Below, in pieces: positions 29,593 through 38,064 of a stretch of 40,096 nt of DNA. How positions within the stretch are numbered: the first letter of the stretch is position 1; every line of letters begins with the position of its first letter. The notes below the pieces were generated by a model. That model worked only from the letters and a program-made list of their open reading frames with translations, searched no databases and had not been told where the DNA came from. The position numbers and the translations under genes are program-made. Source of the stretch: Planctomycetota bacterium (GTDB lineage Bacteria > Planctomycetota > Phycisphaerae > Phycisphaerales > SM1A02). The stretch is taken from contig JAFMML010000030.1 of assembly GCA_017859745.1 (NCBI GenBank), positions 1-40,096 of the forward strand. Reading direction: 5' to 3'.

Positions 29593-32433
29593 ATGACCAG
29601 TGCTCGCCCCCGAACCCGCTCCTGTCAGGGACCCAACCAGGCGCCTGGGAATCTCGTCGGCCACCTCGTTGGAAACCTCGTTGGAAACCTCGCGGCGGTC
29701 CGCCGACCCGCGTCCGGGGTCCTCGCCGCGGCGATCGCGGCAGGAACGCTCTCGACGTCGGGGTTCGCCCAAGGAACCGGCGGTCGCCTGCCGGATCCGC
29801 GCCGCGGCGCCGAAGTCGCAGCCTGGCTCGAGGAGTCAGGTCTGGACGGCTCCAAGCCGGGCGCCGATCGACTCGACGCGGTCTGGACGGCGCACGAGAC
29901 GTATCTCGCCGCGGTCGAACGCCTCCGCGACGGCCAGATCGAAACGTGGCTCGAGCGATACCCCGAGGAGCAGTTCGGTCCGCCCGAGATCGCCGCCGAC
30001 GCACTCGATCGCGCCGCCAGGCAGGCCGCCGAACACCGTCGCCTGTTCGATCGACTCGCGGCCCTCGAGGAGGCGTTCTGGGCCGAGGCGGCGGCGGCGG
30101 CGAACCTCGACGAGACCGCACTCGAGCTCCTGCGCACCCGTGCCGTGCGGAAGCGGGCCCTCGATCTGCAGGCCCGACGCCGCTTCTTCGGCGGCGTCGA
30201 CCCGATCGACCTCGCCGGACTGATCGAGCGCCTCGACGCGACGCCCGAGGAGGAGGCCTCGATCCGCGAGCGTCTCGCCGACCACGACCGTCGCCTCGCC
30301 GAGGCCCTCGCCGTCGCCGTCGAGTCGGAGTTCGAGTCCTCGATCCGTCGTGCCGAGCAGCGAATCGCCTTCGAGCGGGCCGACGCGGACCGTCGGGCCG
30401 CGATCGAGACCGAGGTCGCCGCGGCCACCGAGGAGGGACGCCGCCCGGACCTCGACGCGATCGTCGCGGAGATGGTCGTCGACGGCCTCGACGTCGAGCG
30501 GCCCAACGCCCGCGGCGCCGACGCCCTGCTCGCGCAGCAGCTCGCGAGCCTCGAGCGTCTGCGTGGCGCGATCGCGGACGAACGCCTGGCGATCCTGCTC
30601 GCGAAGCTCAACCACGGCGGTGGCGACCCCCTTGGCCGGCTCTTTCGAGGACCCATCGACGACAAGATCGCCTCCGGCGACATCGACCCGGAGACCGCCG
30701 AGGCGATCGCCGCGATCCGCGAGGCCTACTACCGCGAGCGGACGATGCTGGCGTTCGAGCTGGCCAGGCTCGAGGGCACGTCCCGCCGCGTGCGGCTGAC
30801 CATCGTCGGCGGCGATGGGACCGACCAGTCCCTCGAGCCCGATGCCGATCGTCTCGAGGAGTTGCGAAGCCGTCTGGGGAACGAACTGCCCCAGCAGGTC
30901 CGCGATCGGCTCTCCGGCCTGCTGCAGTTGGAGGAGCTCGAGACCAACCGCCGGGCCGCGAACCTGCCCGGGCGAGGCGGACGCGGCGCCGTGTTCATCG
31001 GGGGAGCCGCCGAGGCGGCCGGCACGATCGACATCGAGGTGATCCAAGGCGCGCCGATCGAGTTCGCGACGACGACGGTCGTCGCCTCGGTCGACGACAC
31101 CTTCGAGGAGGGCCGGACCTTCCAGATCTCGGGACCCATCGTGATGAGCCTCGCCGTGGGAGAGGGCGGCGAGCTCGTCTTCGGAACCCCGGAACCGACG
31201 GTCCCTCCGTTTCGCCCGATCTCGGTCGAGCTGTTCGAGCGCGTTCTTGCCGACGTCGCACTCGGCGAGGACCTTCTGATCGTCGCCGAACAGCTGCGCC
31301 TCGACGCCTCCGACCGCTTCGAGACGACGCTCGCGGAGCTCCGAGACGTCTTGAAGTCGGAGTCCGATGTCGCAAAGGCACGTGGGCCGGGCGCGCCGAT
31401 TCCCTTCGCAAGCGGTCGCGGTGCCAACCTCGAACGAATCGACGCGGCGCTTCGGGAGTGTCTAGACGCCGATCGCGTCATGTTCGAATCGCTCGAGTCG
31501 CTGCTCGACGCCGAGGCCGTCGAGCGTCTCGCGATGTGGCGAAACGCCCGTGCCGCGGAACTGCTCGCCGTCGCATCGGGACTTCGCGACGGCCGCTTCG
31601 ATCCGGATCTCGGCGGCGCCACTCCTCCCTGGGAGCCCGCATACCTGCGCCTCGAGGCGCTCGGACTGCTGTTCGACGCGGTGCCCGACGCCACGGCTCG
31701 TCCCGAGCTTCGACCGCTGCTCGAAGAGCACGTTCGCCGTCATCGCGACGAGCTCGATCGCCACTGGAACAGCCTTCGAAGTCTGGTCCCCGAGCTTCGC
31801 GAAGCGCGGTCGGAGCTGTTCTCCGGGCCGTCTCTCGTCGCGGAGGGCGGCGACCCGGAGGCGCTGATGGCCACGATGCAGGCGCGGCAACGTCGGTTGC
31901 ACGAAGCCGAGCGCAGGATGCGTGAGAACCGGTCGAGCAGCTCGCGGTTCATGCGAGACGAGCTCGATCGCCTCGCCGGCGCCGTGCCCGCGGATCGACG
32001 TGCGACCTACCTCGCCACGGTGCGTCGCGCGGCCTGGCCCGACGTGGTGCCCTCGATGCCGGCGGTGTCGGCGATCGAGACCGCGCGGGAGCTCGTCGGC
32101 GACGACGAACCTCGACGACTCGAACTCGCCGCGATCGAAGGCCGCTACCTCGCCGAGAGCGACCTGCTGTTCACGATGCTCGAGGATCTCGAGGCGCTGC
32201 CGCGCCGGCCGCTCGAGACCCACGACCTCGGCGGCTTCTCGCCGGAACTGATGGGACGTTGGCAGAGCCTCTCGGGCCGCCTTCGATTCCGGCACGGCGA
32301 ACTCGACTTCGAGACCGTTCGGACACTGAGGGATCTCGTCGGTCCGGACGGGGCCGGGCGGATTCCACTGCCGACGGCGGGACGACGGACCACCCAAGGC
32401 GGCGCCGCCGTATTCGAGGCGCCGCTCTTCTGA
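29593..32433 (+). CDS. Large secreted, mostly helical protein of unknown function
   Basis: 946 residues. The N-terminus has a short repeated motif (LVGHLVGNLVGN, ~20-31, from near-perfect 12-bp DNA repeats) and then a signal-like segment GVLAAAIAAGTLSTSGFAQG with probable cleavage after GFA. The mature protein is dominated by charged helices rich in Glu, Arg, Leu and Ala, probably coiled coils (~70-400 and ~560-930). A central part (~445-545) looks like beta structure: GRGGRGAVFIGGAAEAAGTI, DIEVIQGAPIEFATTTVV and GPIVMSLAVGEGGELVFG. I do not recognise a family. The start at 29593 has GGAG seven bases upstream. It might be a periplasmic scaffold or structural protein (inference only). Transcribed alone and convergent with queF. 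Confidence 0.75.
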   Translation: MTSARPRTRSCQGPNQAPGNLVGHLVGNLVGNLAAVRRPASGVLAAAIAAGTLSTSGFAQGTGGRLPDPRRGAEVAAWLEESGLDGSKPGADRLDAVWTAHETYLAAVERLRDGQIETWLERYPEEQFGPPEIAADALDRAARQAAEHRRLFDRLAALEEAFWAEAAAAANLDETALELLRTRAVRKRALDLQARRRFFGGVDPIDLAGLIERLDATPEEEASIRERLADHDRRLAEALAVAVESEFESSIRRAEQRIAFERADADRRAAIETEVAAATEEGRRPDLDAIVAEMVVDGLDVERPNARGADALLAQQLASLERLRGAIADERLAILLAKLNHGGGDPLGRLFRGPIDDKIASGDIDPETAEAIAAIREAYYRERTMLAFELARLEGTSRRVRLTIVGGDGTDQSLEPDADRLEELRSRLGNELPQQVRDRLSGLLQLEELETNRRAANLPGRGGRGAVFIGGAAEAAGTIDIEVIQGAPIEFATTTVVASVDDTFEEGRTFQISGPIVMSLAVGEGGELVFGTPEPTVPPFRPISVELFERVLADVALGEDLLIVAEQLRLDASDRFETTLAELRDVLKSESDVAKARGPGAPIPFASGRGANLERIDAALRECLDADRVMFESLESLLDAEAVERLAMWRNARAAELLAVASGLRDGRFDPDLGGATPPWEPAYLRLEALGLLFDAVPDATARPELRPLLEEHVRRHRDELDRHWNSLRSLVPELREARSELFSGPSLVAEGGDPEALMATMQARQRRLHEAERRMRENRSSSSRFMRDELDRLAGAVPADRRATYLATVRRAAWPDVVPSMPAVSAIETARELVGDDEPRRLELAAIEGRYLAESDLLFTMLEDLEALPRRPLETHDLGGFSPELMGRWQSLSGRLRFRHGELDFETVRTLRDLVGPDGAGRIPLPTAGRRTTQGGAAVFEAPLF

Positions 32434-32439
32434 CGCCTG

Positions 32440-32455
32440 CCGCGACCATTCGCGG
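32440..32455. terminator. Hairpin between convergent genes
   Basis: CCGCGA-CCAT-TCGCGG, a 6-bp stem with a 4-nt loop, 7 bp after the 946-residue protein and before the queF stop. A weak terminator candidate. Confidence 0.35.
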
Positions 32456-32499
32456 ATTCGATCCGCCGCCCGGGACCCGTTCGCGACATCGAGGTCCGC

Positions 32500-32868
32500 T
32501 CAGCCGCGTCGCCACTCCGACGGGACATCGCCCGCCGTCGCGACGATCCGCGACCGAATGCCGCCGCGACCCTTCCAGTCGGTGACCACCTGCAGCCAGC
32601 GCGGACTCATGCCCTGCTGGAGGTCGTCCCGAATGCGGTTGGTGACCGCCTCGTAGAAGATGCCCTCGTTGCGGAAGCTCTGGCAGTAGAGCTTGAGGCT
32701 CTTCAGCTCGACGCAGACCGCCATCGGCTCGTAGCGGACGGTGATCGATCCGAAGTCGGGATGACCGGTCTTCGGGCAGACCGATGTGAACTCCTCGTTG
32801 ACGTGTTCGATGAGGAACGGTTCGTCGGAGGGGCTGTCGAAGTACTCCAGCAGGGCGGCGTCGGGCAT
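32500..32868 (-). CDS. queF: NADPH-dependent 7-cyano-7-deazaguanine reductase (QueF, type I)
   Basis: 122 residues, matching the short unimodular QueF. The enzyme reduces the nitrile preQ0 to preQ1 in queuosine biosynthesis for tRNA modification. The catalytic Cys is in EFTSVCPKTGHPDFG (Cys about 31) and is followed by the catalytic Asp in the same motif. The QueF signature for NADPH binding is in ELKSLKLYCQSFRNEGIFYEA. GGIRSRI near the end is also conserved. The ATG at 32868 has GAGG six bases upstream. No other queuosine gene is nearby and I see no preQ1 riboswitch in its short 5' region, where TACTCT at about 32893-32898 (minus) may be the -10. Confidence 0.95.
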   Translation of the reverse strand: MPDAALLEYFDSPSDEPFLIEHVNEEFTSVCPKTGHPDFGSITVRYEPMAVCVELKSLKLYCQSFRNEGIFYEAVTNRIRDDLQQGMSPRWLQVVTDWKGRGGIRSRIVATAGDVPSEWRRG

Positions 32869-32969
32869 GGCGGTCCTCGAAAAGGGGTTTGCAAGAGTAT
32901 GACCGGTGGGCGGCAGGTTCGGACCGGTCGCGTGCATCGGGACCGTCAACCGTCGTCCGCCGCTTCCGC

Positions 32970-32975
32970 TACAAC
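32970..32975 (+). promoter_or_regulatory. Weak candidate -10 box close to the first M14 gene
   Basis: TACAAC ends 6 nt before ATG 32982, which has no Shine-Dalgarno. It departs from TAnnnT in the last base, so it is a weak case. Confidence 0.2.
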
Positions 32976-32981
32976 CCTCGC

Positions 32982-34817
32982 ATGAACACCAATTCCGTCC
33001 CGGCGATCGCCGCCGGACTCCTGATCGCGTCGACGGCATCCGCCGCCGCCCCGCCCCGCGCCCTCCTCGACGGATACGCCGACGACGCGGTTCTCGAAGC
33101 CCGTCTGGCCGCATTGGCGGCCACCCATCCCCGGCAGGTCGGTCTCGAGACGATCGCGACGAGTCACCAGGGGCGACCGATCCACGCCCTCACCCTGGCT
33201 TCGGACCGCGACGACGCGGACTCGCGCCCCGCGATTCTCATCGTCGGCGGTCTCGATGGTGCCGAACTCGCCTCGACGGAGATCGTCGCCGCGGTCGCCG
33301 AGCGGATGCTGCTCGAGCATCCGCATCTGCTCGACGAGGTCGCGGTGCTCCTCGTGCCGAGGGCGAATCCGGACGCCGCGGCGCGGTTCCTCCGTCGACC
33401 CGGGCCACGCAGCGGCGTGAACGCCCGACCGATGCGCGACGACCGCGATCCCGAGATCGACGAGGACGGACCGAACGATCTCGACGGCAACGGCGTCATC
33501 ACCATGATTCGCCGTCTCGATCCACCACCGAGCGATCGGGCGGCATGGGTCCTCGACGAGGGCGACCCGCGTCTGTTGCGAGGTGCCGATGCGGCGAACG
33601 GCGAACTCCCCCGCTACAGCGTCCATGTCGAGGGACTCGACGACGACGGGGACGGCGTCATCGCCGAGGACGGACCCGGCGGGGTCGATCCCGATCGCAA
33701 CTTTCCCCACCGCTGGCCGGAGTTCGCATCCGATGCCGGCCCGTGGCCGCTCTCCGAACCGGAGTCGCTCGGCCTGGCGAAGTTCGTGCTGGAACGGCCT
33801 CGGATCTACGCGGCCATCGTCGTGGGCCGCGGCGACAACGTCGTGAACCTCCCCGATCCGCGACCGAAGGTGGCCGGCGGGCGCATCCCCGCGGAGATCG
33901 ACGAGGCGGACCTCGAGCTTCACAAGGCGCTTGCCGAGTCGTTCAAGGAGACGACCGGACAGGATCGCGCGCCCGATCGCGACGACGCCGGGAGTCTCGC
34001 CGCGTGGCTCTACCACCAGCGTGGCATTCCGACGATCGCCTGCACCGGCTGGTGGCGGCCCGAACCAGCCGAGTCGGAAGAGGCTTCCGAGGCCGAATCG
34101 GCTCCCGACACCGAGGGCCAAGGCGACGCCACGTCCGACGATCCCACGGCGGCTCCTGCGGCCGCTCCGAACGCCGAATCGAGCCGCGGCGACCGCCGAC
34201 GGCGCGGTGGACGCCGGTCGGAGGAGACCGCGAAGCCCTCGAGCAGTCCGATGTCGATCGACGATCCCGCAGCGTGGCTCGCCGTCGTGGACGATCGCGA
34301 CGGGCTCGGCTTCGTCGATTGGACCGAGATCGAACACCCGACGCTCGGTCGAGTGGAGATCGGCGGGTTCGTGCCCGGTCTCGACACCCTGCCGCCGATC
34401 GCGGAGATCGCCGGACTCGCCGACGGGCAGGCCGCGTTCGTCGCGGACCTGGTCGCACGCCGTCCTCGACCTCGGGTGATCGAGCCGACGGTGCGGCGAC
34501 TCGGGCCGGGACTCCTGAAGATCGACCTCGCGGTCGTCAACGAAGGTCGCATGCCGACCGCCACGACGATGGGCGCCCGGGACATCGTGCCGCCGACGGT
34601 GGTGCGACTCTCGGTGCCGAAGGAGCGCATCCGCAGCGGCATGCCGCAGACCGTGATCGACTCGATCGCGCCCGGTGGACGTCGGGACCTGTCCTGGATC
34701 GTCTCCACGTCTCCCGAGGGCGATCCGATCGAGATCGTCGCCTTCGGACCGTTCCTGCCCCAGATCGCCTTCACCGTCGACGCCGACGGCACCGTCCTCG
34801 AGGAGGGCTCCCGATGA
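32982..34817 (+). CDS. M14 carboxypeptidase-like secreted protein with lost zinc site (pseudo-enzyme)
   Basis: 611 residues. A signal peptide (VPAIAAGLLIASTASAAA) is followed by an M14-type fold that aligns from end to end with the next gene, although at low identity. Shared landmarks are SHQGRPIHALT, LLVPRANPDAA, DDRDPEIDEDGPNDLDGNGV (Asp-rich calcium-like insert), DPDRNFPHRWP and LSEPESLGLAKFVL. The catalytic residues are not kept: the zinc HxxE is Asp92-x-x-Glu95 (GGLDGAE), the third zinc ligand is Gly282 or Arg283 (VVGRGDN), and the catalytic Glu is Gly356 (ACTGWW). An acidic/Arg-rich low-complexity insert (~365-425) is absent from the partner. Its stop overlaps the next start (ATGA), so the two are translationally coupled. 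Probably a non-catalytic partner or sugar/peptide-binding protein. Confidence 0.85.
   Translation: MNTNSVPAIAAGLLIASTASAAAPPRALLDGYADDAVLEARLAALAATHPRQVGLETIATSHQGRPIHALTLASDRDDADSRPAILIVGGLDGAELASTEIVAAVAERMLLEHPHLLDEVAVLLVPRANPDAAARFLRRPGPRSGVNARPMRDDRDPEIDEDGPNDLDGNGVITMIRRLDPPPSDRAAWVLDEGDPRLLRGADAANGELPRYSVHVEGLDDDGDGVIAEDGPGGVDPDRNFPHRWPEFASDAGPWPLSEPESLGLAKFVLERPRIYAAIVVGRGDNVVNLPDPRPKVAGGRIPAEIDEADLELHKALAESFKETTGQDRAPDRDDAGSLAAWLYHQRGIPTIACTGWWRPEPAESEEASEAESAPDTEGQGDATSDDPTAAPAAAPNAESSRGDRRRRGGRRSEETAKPSSSPMSIDDPAAWLAVVDDRDGLGFVDWTEIEHPTLGRVEIGGFVPGLDTLPPIAEIAGLADGQAAFVADLVARRPRPRVIEPTVRRLGPGLLKIDLAVVNEGRMPTATTMGARDIVPPTVVRLSVPKERIRSGMPQTVIDSIAPGGRRDLSWIVSTSPEGDPIEIVAFGPFLPQIAFTVDADGTVLEEGSR
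34814..34817 (+). promoter_or_regulatory. ATGA stop/start overlap of the M14 pair
   Basis: The four bases ATGA contain the start of the second M14 gene and the stop of the first, a layout that usually means translational coupling and balanced production. Confidence 0.85.
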
Positions 34818-36592
34818 ACCGCCCACGATTCGCTCGAACGCCGCGGTCCCTTCGCCCCGTCATCGCGATCGCCGCGGCGCTTGCGGCCGCGGCACCGCTT
34901 TGCGCTCAGCAGCAGATCGACGCGAAGGTCGATCTCGCGTGGAACCGCTACTACGAGCTCGACGAGGTCGGGGAGATCCTCGAACGTCTCGCCGCAGCGC
35001 ATCCCGAGCTCGCCACGCTCGAGTCGATCGGCGAGAGCCACGAAGGTCGTCCGATGTGGCTCTTCACGATCAACAACCCCCGGACCGGCCCCGACACCGC
35101 CAAGCCCGGCGTCTACATCGACGGCTCGATCCACGCCAACGAGATCCAGGCGACCGAGACGGTGCTCTACTCGATCTGGTACCTGCTCGAGGCCTACGAC
35201 GAGGTCGAGTCGATCCGCGAACTCGTCGACCGCACCGCGTGGTACTTCGTTCCGGTGGTGAATCCCGACGGTCGGGCCTCGTGGTTCGAGGAGCCTCACA
35301 CCTCGAGTTCGAGCCGCACCGGAGTCGCTCCGGTCGACGACGACCGCGACGGACGCGTCGACGAGGACGGCCCCGACGATCTCGACGGCGACGGCTTCAT
35401 CGAACGCATGTGGCGCAAGGACCCCTTTGGCACCCATCGCCGCGATCCCCGCGATCCCCGGCGATTCGAACCGGTGCCCAGCGCGCCGAAGGCCGACGGC
35501 ACCCGCGAGTACGGCGAGTGGTCGTGGGCGGGTCAGGAGGGCATCGACAACGACGGAGACGGACGGGTCAACGAGGACGCCCGGGGCGTCTACGACATGA
35601 ACCGAAACTGGCCGAGCGGCTGGCATCCCGACCACGTGCAGCGCGGCGCCGGGCCGTATCCGCTGTGCTGGCCGGAGACTCGATGCGTCGCCGAGTTCAT
35701 CCTCACCAAGCCCAACATCGCCGCGGGGCAGGCCTACCACAACACCGGCGGCATGATCCTCCGCGGACCCGGCGCCGACTTCCGCACCGACGCCTACCCC
35801 CGCGCCGATCTCAGGGTGTACGACGAGATCGCGAACGCCGGCGCCGAGATGCTGCCCTTCTACCGGCCGCTGGTGATCCACTCCGATCTCTACACGGTGC
35901 ACGGCGGTTTCGTGAACTGGATCGCCGAGGGCCTCGGCGTCGTCTCCTTCACCAACGAACTCTGGACCGACCGCCGCATCCTGCAGACCGGCGACACCCC
36001 CGACGCCGACGCGCGGCAGCGTTGGCAGGACCGTGTGCTGTTCGGACGCACCTGGAGCGACTGGCAGGAGATCGAGCACCCCGAGTACGGCACGGTGCTG
36101 GTCGGTGGAGGCACCAAGTTCTCGAGTCGCATTCCTCCGCCGTTCATGCTGGAGGAGGAGTGCCATCGGAACTTCGCCTTCACCGCCTTCCACGCCGGCG
36201 AAACGCCGCTGGTGCGCTTCGAGACGATCGAGGTCGAACCGCTCGGTGGCGATCTGTGGCAGATCGACGTCGCCGTCGCCAACGATCGCCTGATCCCCAC
36301 CCGCACCGCCCGCGCCGCCCAGAACCGGATCGGCGTGCCCGATCGCCTTTCGGTCGCGGTGCCGGGAGGCACCGTGCTGGCCGCGGGTCCGATGCGAAAC
36401 GGCCTCGACACCACCTTCGACGCGGTCCAGCATCGGCCCGATCGCCTTCTGATCGAGTCGGGGATTCCCGGCCATGGTTCGCGATGGTTCCGATTCATCG
36501 TGAACGCCCCGGCGGGGACGATCGCCAAGATCCGATTCGCCGCGGAGAAGGCGACCGATCTCGAGGGCGAAGCGACGCTTGGGGACCTCTGA
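34814..36592 (+). CDS. M14 family zinc carboxypeptidase, secreted
   Basis: 592 residues. A signal peptide (VIAIAAALAAAAPLCAQ) precedes a complete M14 domain. Zinc ligands are His107 and Glu110 (DGSIHANEIQATE) and His309 (AYHNTGGMILRGPG); the catalytic base is Glu382 (SFTNELWTD). The substrate-binding Asn-Arg pair is in YDMNRNWPSGW. Two Asp-rich inserts, DDDRDGRVDEDGPDDLDGDG and DNDGDGRVNED, look like calcium-binding loops. The C-terminal ~150 residues are beta-rich. The enzyme should remove C-terminal residues from peptides or act on cell-wall peptides in the periplasm or outside. The ATG overlaps the TGA of the upstream paralog and has GGAGGG at a suitable distance. A lipoprotein gene starts 29 bp later. 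Confidence 0.93.
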   Translation: MNRPRFARTPRSLRPVIAIAAALAAAAPLCAQQQIDAKVDLAWNRYYELDEVGEILERLAAAHPELATLESIGESHEGRPMWLFTINNPRTGPDTAKPGVYIDGSIHANEIQATETVLYSIWYLLEAYDEVESIRELVDRTAWYFVPVVNPDGRASWFEEPHTSSSSRTGVAPVDDDRDGRVDEDGPDDLDGDGFIERMWRKDPFGTHRRDPRDPRRFEPVPSAPKADGTREYGEWSWAGQEGIDNDGDGRVNEDARGVYDMNRNWPSGWHPDHVQRGAGPYPLCWPETRCVAEFILTKPNIAAGQAYHNTGGMILRGPGADFRTDAYPRADLRVYDEIANAGAEMLPFYRPLVIHSDLYTVHGGFVNWIAEGLGVVSFTNELWTDRRILQTGDTPDADARQRWQDRVLFGRTWSDWQEIEHPEYGTVLVGGGTKFSSRIPPPFMLEEECHRNFAFTAFHAGETPLVRFETIEVEPLGGDLWQIDVAVANDRLIPTRTARAAQNRIGVPDRLSVAVPGGTVLAAGPMRNGLDTTFDAVQHRPDRLLIESGIPGHGSRWFRFIVNAPAGTIAKIRFAAEKATDLEGEATLGDL

Positions 36593-36608
36593 TCGAGGCG
36601 CGGCGATC

Positions 36609-36614
36609 TAGACT
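36609..36614 (+). promoter_or_regulatory. Candidate -10 box close to the lipoprotein ATG
   Basis: TAGACT ends 7 nt before ATG 36622, with no Shine-Dalgarno. It gives the lipoprotein gene a possible promoter of its own although it follows the M14 pair by 29 bp. Confidence 0.35.
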
Positions 36615-36621
36615 CGTGCCC

Positions 36622-37911
36622 ATGAGCCGACACCCAGCCTGGATGCTGCTCCGCACGGGCATTCTGATGGCCGCAGTCATCGTCCTGCAGGCCTGCGCCG
36701 GTTCCAGTCGGAAGCCGGCGGCGATTCAGGCGCGCGGGCAGGCCACGGACCTCTCCCGACAACTGCTCGACATCGCCGACGTCGCCTCGGCGGTCTTCTC
36801 CAACGAGGTCGCGAGAATGCGGCTCGACGGCGCCGACGACGTGCGGACGTTCGCGGCGGAGTCGGTGCGGAACAACGCGGTCTCGTACATCCAGTCGATC
36901 GCCCTCGACGGCGATCCCGCCACCGGCCTGCTCGACCTCTACGCCTTCGCCCAGCTGGGGATCTGGGCATGCGAGAACCGCGCACGCCTGTACGGAGAAG
37001 TCTTCTTCGAGGATTGCGAGGGCACCTACGGCGTCGTCCTCGATCGGACCCGAAGGCTGGCGGAGAAGTGGATGACGGAGGCGCAGCGCCGGCGGATCGA
37101 CGACGCCGTCGCCCGCTACAAGCTGGCCCACCCCGATCGGACCTCGATCGGCATCCTCCGCCTGCCCGACCTTGCCCGCTCCGCCGGCACGACCACCGAC
37201 TCGCTTCGCTCCGCCTCGCCGACGCTGTTCAGTCCCGTCAGCGAGGCCGCCGAGCAACTCGAGCAGACTCGCCTGCTGGGGAGTCGGGTGCTGTGGTTGT
37301 TGAGTCGCCTGCCCCAGGCCTTGGGATGGCGAGCCCAGACGGTGCTGATGGAGGCGTTCGCCAGCGACGCCTTCCGGCGCATCGAGTCGCTCGTGGACGA
37401 CCTTCGCGAGTCGATCGAGGGGATGAAGAGCGGACTCGCAGAGACCCGAACCTCGATCGACTCCTTCGCCTCGCGCACCGCGGAGTTGTCCGAGGGTCTC
37501 GATCGAATGGGAACGGCCACCGATCGGCTCGCCGCCGCGGCGACGGCGATCGAACCGCTGGCGGAATCGCTGGATCGAACCACCGCCGGCCTCGATCGGA
37601 TGGCCGTCGAACTCGGGCGGTTCGAGCAGCACGCCACCCGCATGGAGCAGGGCCTCGCCGAGGTCGCGGGGAGTTCCGATCGCCTCGGCGACGATCTCGA
37701 CGCAGTCGCCTCGCGGTTGAACGGCCTGGACGATTCGGTCGAGTCCCTGGGTTCGTCGGTCGAGAAGCTTCAGAACAAGATCGTCGAGATCGAGACGCTC
37801 GAAGGCCAGATCCTCGAGAGCCTGCTCTGGAAGGTCATGGGGATGGCCGCAGTCCTGATCGTGCTCACCGGCCTGGTCATCGTGATCTCGGTCCGGTTCG
37901 GGCGCCGCTGA
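36622..37911 (+). CDS. Lipoprotein with coiled coil and C-terminal membrane anchor, unknown function
   Basis: 429 residues. The signal ILMAAVIVLQAC ends in a lipobox-like LQAC (Cys25), so the mature N-terminus may be lipidated. Residues ~35-215 are a helical domain with conserved-looking aromatic and acidic positions (ENRARLYGEVFFEDCEGTYG). Residues ~245-395 are a long coiled coil in heptads (LRESIEGMKSGLAETRTSID and on to LGSSVEKLQNKIVEIETLEG). A C-terminal membrane span (MGMAAVLIVLTGLVIVISV) ends in RFGRR. Having both a lipid anchor and a terminal span suggests a bridge between two membranes or a strongly tethered periplasmic rod; alternatively the N-terminal signal is a plain membrane helix. 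Not a recognised family. A strong hairpin (37957-37991) follows. Confidence 0.75.
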   Translation: MSRHPAWMLLRTGILMAAVIVLQACAGSSRKPAAIQARGQATDLSRQLLDIADVASAVFSNEVARMRLDGADDVRTFAAESVRNNAVSYIQSIALDGDPATGLLDLYAFAQLGIWACENRARLYGEVFFEDCEGTYGVVLDRTRRLAEKWMTEAQRRRIDDAVARYKLAHPDRTSIGILRLPDLARSAGTTTDSLRSASPTLFSPVSEAAEQLEQTRLLGSRVLWLLSRLPQALGWRAQTVLMEAFASDAFRRIESLVDDLRESIEGMKSGLAETRTSIDSFASRTAELSEGLDRMGTATDRLAAAATAIEPLAESLDRTTAGLDRMAVELGRFEQHATRMEQGLAEVAGSSDRLGDDLDAVASRLNGLDDSVESLGSSVEKLQNKIVEIETLEGQILESLLWKVMGMAAVLIVLTGLVIVISVRFGRR

Positions 37912-37956
37912 CCGACGGCCGCATCTCGCTCTCTCCATCGCCGTCGCCACGCAGGA

Positions 37957-37991
37957 AACCGGGACGAGCGCCTCCTGCGCTCGTCCCGGTT
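37957..37991. terminator. Strong bidirectional terminator hairpin
   Basis: A perfect 14-bp stem, AACCGGGACGAGCG and CGCTCGTCCCGGTT, around CCTCCTG, between the convergent lipoprotein and chitinase genes. There is no clear U-tract on either side, but the stem is the longest in the window. Confidence 0.75.
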
Positions 37992-38064
37992 CGAGGCGGA
38001 CGTGAGCGAGAGGAGCCGCTGCACATCCACACGGGGGGGTCGTGTCCGTGGCGTCTTCAGGCGA

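Noticed and set aside
32869-32981. preQ1 riboswitch before queF
   Set aside because: The 5' region is short and I could not find the C-rich loop and A-rich tail of the preQ1 aptamer.
34010-36475. Long minus-strand frame of about 820 codons across the M14 pair
   Set aside because: It is the antisense of two well supported genes and has no recognisable domain.
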